Assembly (NCBI GenBank): GCA_002172355.2
Contig: NHGH02000023.1
Span: 40,836-51,960 of the forward strand
Direction: 5' to 3'
DNA from: Euryarchaeota archaeon TMED132
GTDB lineage: Archaea > Thermoplasmatota > Poseidoniia > Poseidoniales > Poseidoniaceae
DNA: 11,125 nucleotides
Part shown: positions 6,430 through 11,125 of the stretch, piece after piece
Layout: each line of letters opens with the position of its first letter
How positions within the stretch are numbered: position 1 is the stretch's first letter
Program-made: the position numbers and the translations under genes
The notes under the pieces: model-generated
Database searches by the model: none
What the model saw: only the letters and a program-made list of their open reading frames with translations
What the model was told of the DNA's origin: nothing

Positions 6430-7053
6430 ATGGGAGTATTCTTGAAGCGCTACCTTTCAGGTGAGAATATGAGGAAGAAAAGGGGCGTCGAAAAAGATGA
6501 TGCACAATCCTCATTGGATGCATTTTCAAATGTCAATATCCCAGAGATGCCAGATTTGGATAGTCTTGCAAAAGCGGATAAAATTCTCAAAAAGGAGATA
6601 AAATCAATCGCTCAAGAAGATACTGAGGGGCTGAACACCTTCGAAATGCCGAGCATGTCTGAAACTAAAGAAAAGCCTGCAGCGCCTAGTGGTTTGATTT
6701 ATCACGACCTTGAAAAATTATACTCTAGCCCCCCAATCAAAGAAACCAATTCCGGTTTAGTTGTTCATAGAGCAGTTCTAAACGATATCACTGGATGCCC
6801 TACGCTACTAAATTGGCTGTCTGAGGGACATGCTGCAATAGTGGAGATGAATAGATTAGTCAAAAGAGAAACAGAATTTTCTTCAGCCATCAATCAACTT
6901 CACACCTTCATAGAGGGCGACCTTGGAGGTCAAATAATTCAAATTACAGATAGTAGGTTAATGCTTTTACCTCCAGGATGCCGTGGACTCAAAGGAATCG
7001 AAATGGAAGCTTTTGCCGCTAGTGCAGAAGAACTTGGCAGGCGAAGATTATGA
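6430..7053 (+). CDS. sepF: SepF-family cell division protein (FtsZ membrane anchor)
   Basis: SepF ties FtsZ filaments to the cytoplasmic membrane at the division site in many archaea. The 207-residue reading has three parts. A short amphipathic start MGVFLKRYLSGEN resembles the SepF membrane-targeting helix. A charged, Ser/Glu/Pro-rich linker covers about 15-90. The SepF core (about 105-190) has GLVVHRAVLNDITG, the helix CPTLLNWLSEGHAAIVEMNRLV, a central long helix, the Gly-rich turn EGDLGGQIIQI and the strand DSRLMLLPPG. The linker is longer than I expect for archaeal SepF. The start at 6430 is chosen for the membrane helix and the TATA box 25 bases upstream. The ATG at 6469, with AGGTGA four bases before it, is a serious alternative but would remove the helix. 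The stop overlaps the next start (ATGA). Confidence 0.85.
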   Translation: MGVFLKRYLSGENMRKKRGVEKDDAQSSLDAFSNVNIPEMPDLDSLAKADKILKKEIKSIAQEDTEGLNTFEMPSMSETKEKPAAPSGLIYHDLEKLYSSPPIKETNSGLVVHRAVLNDITGCPTLLNWLSEGHAAIVEMNRLVKRETEFSSAINQLHTFIEGDLGGQIIQITDSRLMLLPPGCRGLKGIEMEAFAASAEELGRRRL

Positions 7054-7649
7054 TCGAAGAGCAACCTGTGGACATCCCATGTCCAATTTGTTCACGTCAC
7101 GGGGAAGTCAATATGATTGCTCATATCAGTGAAATACCCTACTTTGGCGAACATACCCAAGTTACTGTAATGTGCCACAGTTGTGGGTGGAGACAAACTG
7201 ATTTTATTCCTGCTGAAGGGAAAAAAGCTGGCGGATGGACGCTGATTTTAGAAAATGAAGAACAACTAAAATCTAGAATTGTACGTTCATCATCATGTAC
7301 TGTCAGTATACTTGAACTAGATTTACAGGTCAACCCAGGGAGTAGTTCAACTGGATATGTCTCAAATGTAGAGGGTGTTTTGAATAGATTTACCAAGATA
7401 ATTGACATGGTTCTTGGAGATTTAGACGATGAAAATTCCAATGAAGATATGACTAGGCTCAAGGATATGAAATATCAAATCGAAAATGTAGGAAAAGATG
7501 ATGATGTAAGGTTGACTTTAGAATTTCTTGACCCTCATGGGCACTCCATGATTATCGACCAAAACGCAACAGAAAGAGACCTGACTGAGGCTGAATTAGA
7601 AAGTTTACCTGTAGGACCAGACCCTGCAGTATTTTCCAAGAATGATTAA
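7050..7649 (+). CDS. ZPR1-family zinc finger protein
   Basis: This 199-residue protein is a single ZPR1 module; the eukaryotic protein has two. The zinc finger is CPIC (11-14) with CHSCGW (41-46), separated by the typical IPYFGEHTQVTVM segment. The beta domain follows: GGWTLILENEEQLKSRIVRSSSCTVSILELDLQVNPGSSSTGYVSNVEGVL (61-111), whose RVxRS, PEL-like and EGVL landmarks are family hallmarks. The C-terminal part is acidic and helical. Eukaryotic ZPR1 binds eEF1A, and recent work describes it as an eEF1A folding chaperone; an analogous role with archaeal aEF1A is inference. The start overlaps the sepF stop by four bases, so translation is probably coupled. Its stop TAA shares bases with the convergent trpS stop. 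Confidence 0.92.
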   Translation: MIEEQPVDIPCPICSRHGEVNMIAHISEIPYFGEHTQVTVMCHSCGWRQTDFIPAEGKKAGGWTLILENEEQLKSRIVRSSSCTVSILELDLQVNPGSSSTGYVSNVEGVLNRFTKIIDMVLGDLDDENSNEDMTRLKDMKYQIENVGKDDDVRLTLEFLDPHGHSMIIDQNATERDLTEAELESLPVGPDPAVFSKND

Positions 7650-9031
7650 ATCGCATCTGAAGCGAGGAATTCACTTACTAAGTGCTCATTTTGAGAGCGC
7701 TTTTCATGTAATTCTGAAAGCCATTCCGTGGCTCTGTCGATACATAATTGCTTCATTTCGCCTGCAAGAATCTTACCTGCTCGATAATCGGAATTAATGG
7801 ATTGTAAGAACTCATCGTCATCTTCAAAGAAGTACATCATATACTGATAGGCAACATCCACATCAGGATTACCGCCAAGTCTCCTATGTTCTTCTACGGT
7901 GGATTGACCGCCGGAATATGCTCGCTTGATCTTCTTGGCAACCTGGTCGATTTCATCACCCAAAAATATTGTAGTTTTCGGCTTGCTACTACTCATCTTA
8001 TCACCAGTCAAACCAACGGCAAAATGATGATATGTTGAAGAAGGTGCTAAGAGACCCATTCCCCCTAGTTCTCTCTCATACTCTAATAATTTACTGCGAA
8101 TTCTAATTTTGTCCTTTGATGTTGCACCTGGGACGTTCACTGTACCGTGTTTAGGATTAGAAATTATGTCGGAATATCCAATAGCACTCAAACAAGAAAC
8201 GATTCCATCAAATATAGCCCCAAGTTTCGCTTTGTCAATTCTCCCATTAGGCTGTTGGCCTAATATTTCGGCATTATCTTCCTGAATAGAAAGTCCTATG
8301 ACCACTCCAGAGTTCTTACCATCATTAACATTGAACCAATTGGTTTTAGCAGCCAATCCTCTAGTTAGCCTAAGATGGGGGTCTTGGTCGACGCCGACGG
8401 GAACAACGATAGGTCTCAATCCTCCATATTCCTCAGTTTGCGGATGTAAGATGTCACCTACTTGCACCATTGGGGCTTGAACATGGGCTAAGTTAGTGTC
8501 TCCTGAAAAGCCATAGATGGATTCAAATTCGTTAAGATTGGTTCTTTTACCTAGTTGGAATCCGAGTCGTTGAACTATTGGTCTACTCGACTGAAAATAT
8601 ACTTGAGTCTTTTCAGGATCTAGTCCTAGGGCAGCATAATTAGAAATATATTCTTTCAGTGCAATCTCTCTACCCTTTGAAAGTGAAACACCACGGGTAG
8701 CCTGACTTTCCAAGTCAGCCACCGCTATGGTTACATCTCCACCTTGCTTTTGAAACCACTTAACTTGTTCAATTACCATCGAATGCCCCATGTGCATTTT
8801 TCCACTTGGCATAAGTCCGGTTAGTACACCGAATTTATCACCAGAATTCTTAGCATCTAATACTACATCTAAGTCTCTGTGAGCGAAAATTATTCCTCTT
8901 CGATGGAGTTTAGATGGTTCATTAACCTGAACTTTATCCATAGATGAAAGGCCAAATTGTTCGATAATTCTGGAATAATCAGTAGATTGATTACTACTCC
9001 AAGGGTCAATCTTAACATCTCCCCCTCCCAT
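7646..9031 (-). CDS. trpS: Tryptophanyl-tRNA synthetase, archaeal/eukaryal type, with a large insertion
   Basis: This class I synthetase charges tRNA-Trp with tryptophan. The 461 residues start with the archaeal leader KIDPWSS...YSRIIEQFGL (7-27). The ATP-binding HIGH motif reads HMGH (80-83). DLESQATRG (106-114), ALGLDPEKTQVYFQSS (134-149), VGVDQDPHLRLTRGLA (212-227) and the KMSSS loop (345-349) follow. Archaeal TrpRS is usually about 370-390 residues, with DQDP-HFRLTR only a few tens of residues from KMSKS. Here about 120 residues separate them, so roughly 80-90 residues (about 232-325) appear inserted. The HIGH and KMSSS sites are intact, so it should be active. The ATG at 9031 is used; GAGG lies 7 bases upstream. 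Its TAA overlaps the zpr1 TAA at 7646-7649. Confidence 0.96.
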   Translation of the reverse strand: MGGGDVKIDPWSSNQSTDYSRIIEQFGLSSMDKVQVNEPSKLHRRGIIFAHRDLDVVLDAKNSGDKFGVLTGLMPSGKMHMGHSMVIEQVKWFQKQGGDVTIAVADLESQATRGVSLSKGREIALKEYISNYAALGLDPEKTQVYFQSSRPIVQRLGFQLGKRTNLNEFESIYGFSGDTNLAHVQAPMVQVGDILHPQTEEYGGLRPIVVPVGVDQDPHLRLTRGLAAKTNWFNVNDGKNSGVVIGLSIQEDNAEILGQQPNGRIDKAKLGAIFDGIVSCLSAIGYSDIISNPKHGTVNVPGATSKDKIRIRSKLLEYERELGGMGLLAPSSTYHHFAVGLTGDKMSSSKPKTTIFLGDEIDQVAKKIKRAYSGGQSTVEEHRRLGGNPDVDVAYQYMMYFFEDDDEFLQSINSDYRAGKILAGEMKQLCIDRATEWLSELHEKRSQNEHLVSEFLASDAI

Positions 9032-9074
9032 AGAATAGCCTCATATCGTGGGCAGACCAATCAGCCATGAAGGC

Positions 9075-9094
9075 TTCGCTCATTATTGAGCGAA
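9075..9094. other. Perfect 8-bp inverted repeat between the secreted-protein gene and trpS
   Basis: TTCGCTCA-TTAT-TGAGCGAA forms a perfect 8-bp stem with a 4-base loop. It lies 10 bases after the stop of the secreted-protein gene and 44 before trpS on the minus strand. No T-run follows it, so it is not a classic terminator. It could be an operator, an RNA hairpin in the trpS leader, or a 3'-end structure. A weaker stem AGCC/GGCT (loop ATGAA) lies just beside it, at about 9062-9074. Confidence 0.5.
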
Positions 9095-9103
9095 AGTGGC
9101 TAT

Positions 9104-10357
9104 CTATTCGGCTTCACTTATGGTATCAAGATGATTTTCACTTCTTGCAAGTGGCCCGATTCCTTCATTTTTCAAGACTAATAGCATAGTAATGATTACT
9201 CCTGCACCTACTGTGAATGCAACATATGGAATCCAAGGCGACTTACTTTCCGCTGGCCTTGGAATGACAAGCCAAGTAAATACGAGGTTTTCTTGATCTA
9301 CAAATCTCTTTGACCATTTGAATAAATCTGTAGTTTCGTGCGCTGCAATAGTTATTGCAGCACTGTGATTATTCCAAAATTCAGTCATCTCAATAATATC
9401 ATAATCATTACTAGTCAAAGTAATGTTAACCCTATTACCATTTACTACACTAATGTGTAAATATTGATTCTCATAGTGGGAGTATCCCTCTTTTGTATGG
9501 CGCATTTCAGAAATGTTTTCCATTTCACCATTTGAATCAATTATGGATAAAATCTGAGAATCATTAACATCAAAGGCCCAAGTTAGAGGTACATTCCATC
9601 TACCTGGGTTTATACTGGCACACTGTTCAGTGATTAAAGACTCAAAGGATAAAACATAATTTTGTCCAACTTGATTTATTGAGTGGTCTAATTGATAGCA
9701 TTTACTTGCACTCCAGTAAGACCAAGTTTGACCCCAAGTAGTAAGCCAAGCATCTGCTTGTTCGCTTATGTATTGTTCAATATCCTTATCGTGCCTTATA
9801 GTAGCATCATTTACTCTACCAATCCAATATAGATTTACTAAGCCACCCTCATCAACTGCATCTTCCACCTGTTGTTTAGAACCGATAATCTGTTCCAGAC
9901 TACCTCCTCTCCTACCAAGGTTATACCAATCAAGCATATCGATAGGCGTATCATTTGAAGAATGCCAAGCAGTACCTTGCAAGTTGGTATTATCACCATG
10001 AACCATAAATCCATTCTCAGAAATTATCTGATGTTGATACTGTGATAATGAATCAGGAGTGAAGGTGGAAATGGGAGATTCACCCCATCGATTTGCGGAG
10101 ACACGTTGCTCGATATACTGGCGACATTCAGTAGCGACTGCACCTGGGTCTGCTTTCCAAGAGAGGCCTTGCATCCCATAGCAACCAAATTCATCACCAT
10201 TATCTAGCCTTTCTTGGGCCAGAGAGGTCGTCAACCAGCCATCTTCTTGCCAATCAGATTGAGCCATAACACTAGGAGAAATTATAATTGACGACAATAA
10301 AAAAACCACAAAGACTGTCGAGGTGCGAGTAAAAATGCTAGAGTAATACTCGCTCAT
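9104..10357 (-). CDS. Secreted, C-terminally membrane-anchored protein of unknown function
   Basis: The 417-residue reading starts MSEYYSSIFTRTSTVFVVFLLSSIIISPSVMAQ, a signal peptide with probable cleavage after VMA (about residue 31). A long extracellular region rich in Trp, Tyr, Asn, Ser and Gln follows, with four cysteines in GCYG, TECR, KCYQ and EQCAS that could form two disulfides. A membrane helix WIPYVAFTVGAGVIITMLLVLK (about 374-395) and a short polar cytoplasmic tail end it, giving a type I membrane protein. I do not recognise the domain. No S-layer, PGF-CTERM or protease motif is seen. The start at 10357 is chosen because the signal peptide begins there; the open frame runs to 10420, but the extra residues are unlike a signal. 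It is divergent from the acyltransferase gene and upstream of trpS. Confidence 0.82.
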   Translation of the reverse strand: MSEYYSSIFTRTSTVFVVFLLSSIIISPSVMAQSDWQEDGWLTTSLAQERLDNGDEFGCYGMQGLSWKADPGAVATECRQYIEQRVSANRWGESPISTFTPDSLSQYQHQIISENGFMVHGDNTNLQGTAWHSSNDTPIDMLDWYNLGRRGGSLEQIIGSKQQVEDAVDEGGLVNLYWIGRVNDATIRHDKDIEQYISEQADAWLTTWGQTWSYWSASKCYQLDHSINQVGQNYVLSFESLITEQCASINPGRWNVPLTWAFDVNDSQILSIIDSNGEMENISEMRHTKEGYSHYENQYLHISVVNGNRVNITLTSNDYDIIEMTEFWNNHSAAITIAAHETTDLFKWSKRFVDQENLVFTWLVIPRPAESKSPWIPYVAFTVGAGVIITMLLVLKNEGIGPLARSENHLDTISEAE

Positions 10358-10483
10358 GACTACTGCTCTGTTGAATGTGATTTGAAATTTCGTATCCGAA
10401 TAATATACAGAACCTATCAAAAACGAAAAAAAATACTTTAATCAGTGGCAATTATCAAAGGGTATTGTATTTCAGTTAACAAT
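10358..10483. promoter_or_regulatory. Divergent intergenic promoter region, secreted protein / acyltransferase
   Basis: These 126 AT-rich bases hold several TATA-like stretches but no single clear one. TAATATAC (10401-10408) and GAAATTT (10384-10390) could serve the minus gene. TTATCAAA (10452-10459), with its centre about 28 bases before 10484, or AATACTTTAA (10432-10441) could serve the plus gene. An A-run lies at 10425-10432. No strong ribosome binding site precedes either ATG, suggesting short-leader or leaderless transcripts. Confidence 0.35.
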
Positions 10484-11125
10484 ATGCCCAATTCATCTGA
10501 ACTCGAGATGGCATGGAATGAATTGAAGCAACATTGGTACATTAAGCCATATAATGGAAGCATTCCAAGTACTCCTGGTTACTCTTTTATCCGTTTCATA
10601 TTTTCTCCTCTAATCAGAGGAATTATGCGAATAAAAGCCTCTGGTCTCAATAATATTCCAACATCTGGACCAACTATTTTGGCAGCTAATCACCTATCGC
10701 ACGTCGACCCAGTACTAATCATAGCATCATCTCGAAGAAAAGCACATTATCTTGCAAAGGATGGTCATTTCAAAAATTTCTGGCTTAGGCAATTTATGAA
10801 AATGACTGGTCAAATCAAAACCCATAGAGAAGAAGGAGGAGACCAAGCACTATCATCTGCAGCAGATGTACTATCTGCAAGAAGTGCATTAGGCATTTTC
10901 CCTGAGGGCACACGTTCTAAGAAAACCGAAGCACCTTTGCTTCTACCTGGAAAAACAGGTGTAGCTAGACTTGCTGCTTCATACCCCGAAACTATAGTAA
11001 TGCCAATCGCACTAAATGGGACAAGAGAAATGATGTCACCTCAAACTCACAAACTACCACGATTATGGAAACCAATTCACATAAATATCGGAAAAGGAAT
11101 CACATGGATGGAATGGTTAGAAGAC
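10484..11125 (+). CDS. plsC: PlsC-type 1-acylglycerol-3-phosphate acyltransferase (partial, runs off the right edge)
   Basis: The plus frame is open from an ATG at 10484 to the window end, giving 214 residues without a stop. Acyltransferase motif I reads NHLSHVDP, with the catalytic H-x4-D intact. The substrate-binding block FPEGTRS is present, as is a later PIALNGT block. A hydrophobic stretch YSFIRFIFSPLIRGIM precedes the domain and could attach it to the membrane. The family moves an acyl chain onto the sn-2 position of lysophosphatidate. The enzyme is typical of bacteria and eukaryotes, and its substrate in an archaeon with isoprenoid ether lipids is uncertain. Most of the domain is visible, so the class assignment is secure while the gene name is provisional. 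The start is the first ATG after the divergent gap. Confidence 0.88.
   Translation, partial: MPNSSELEMAWNELKQHWYIKPYNGSIPSTPGYSFIRFIFSPLIRGIMRIKASGLNNIPTSGPTILAANHLSHVDPVLIIASSRRKAHYLAKDGHFKNFWLRQFMKMTGQIKTHREEGGDQALSSAADVLSARSALGIFPEGTRSKKTEAPLLLPGKTGVARLAASYPETIVMPIALNGTREMMSPQTHKLPRLWKPIHINIGKGITWMEWLED

Noticed and set aside
9075..9094. Intrinsic (rho-independent-like) terminator
   Set aside because: The stem is good, but no T-run follows on the minus strand, and archaeal termination relies on U-tracts rather than hairpins; recorded as an inverted repeat instead.
1..11125. CRISPR array, transposon, integron, prophage or defence island
   Set aside because: No spaced direct repeats, transposase, integrase, phage or nuclease-defence genes are visible; the content is housekeeping and envelope genes.

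Overview
The window looks like an archaeal chromosome segment. It carries a proteasome beta subunit next to the KH/beta-CASP ribonuclease FttA (aCPSF1), an archaeal-type SepF, an archaeal ZPR1-like zinc protein, an archaeal/eukaryal-type tryptophanyl-tRNA synthetase and a DPM-synthase-like glycosyltransferase. The moderate-to-low GC, tight packing, cytosolic parvulin and PlsC-type acyltransferase make a Thermoplasmata relative such as marine group II (Ca. Poseidoniales) my best guess. That is inference from gene content; no 16S or other marker is present.

Layout. 1-735 (minus, runs off the left edge): a degenerate GT2-like membrane protein. Head-to-head with it, a canonical family 2 glycosyltransferase (825-1787, plus) overlaps a Pin1-like parvulin (1780-2112). 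A tRNA-Pro(UGG) (minus) begins one base past the parvulin stop. Next on the minus strand come a zinc-ribbon protein (2226-2657) and a homologue of pyruvoyl-dependent arginine decarboxylase that lacks the self-cleaving serine (2695-3345). Divergent from the latter is a small two-helix membrane protein (3396-3701, plus). Its stop abuts the stop of fttA (3702-5606, minus), which lies behind psmB (5681-6301, minus). Divergent from psmB is a sepF-zpr1 operon (6430-7649, plus). It converges on trpS (7646-9031, minus), and the two stop codons share one TTAA. Upstream of trpS is a secreted, membrane-anchored protein of unknown function (9104-10357, minus). Divergent from that is a plsC-like acyltransferase (10484 onward, plus) that runs off the right edge.

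How it fits together. Most of this is housekeeping: protein turnover (proteasome), transcription termination/RNA 3'-end formation (FttA), cell division (SepF), translation (TrpRS, tRNA-Pro), protein folding (parvulin) and envelope or lipid chemistry (GT2 pair, PlsC). There is no mobile element, CRISPR array, defence island or obvious new multi-gene system. The items worth a second look are at single-gene level: two apparent pseudoenzymes (GT2-like and PvlArgDC-like), a TrpRS with a large insertion before KMSSS, a bacterial-type acyltransferase in an archaeon, and very compact divergent start regions holding palindromes or overlapping signals. No gap between genes exceeds about 130 bases.
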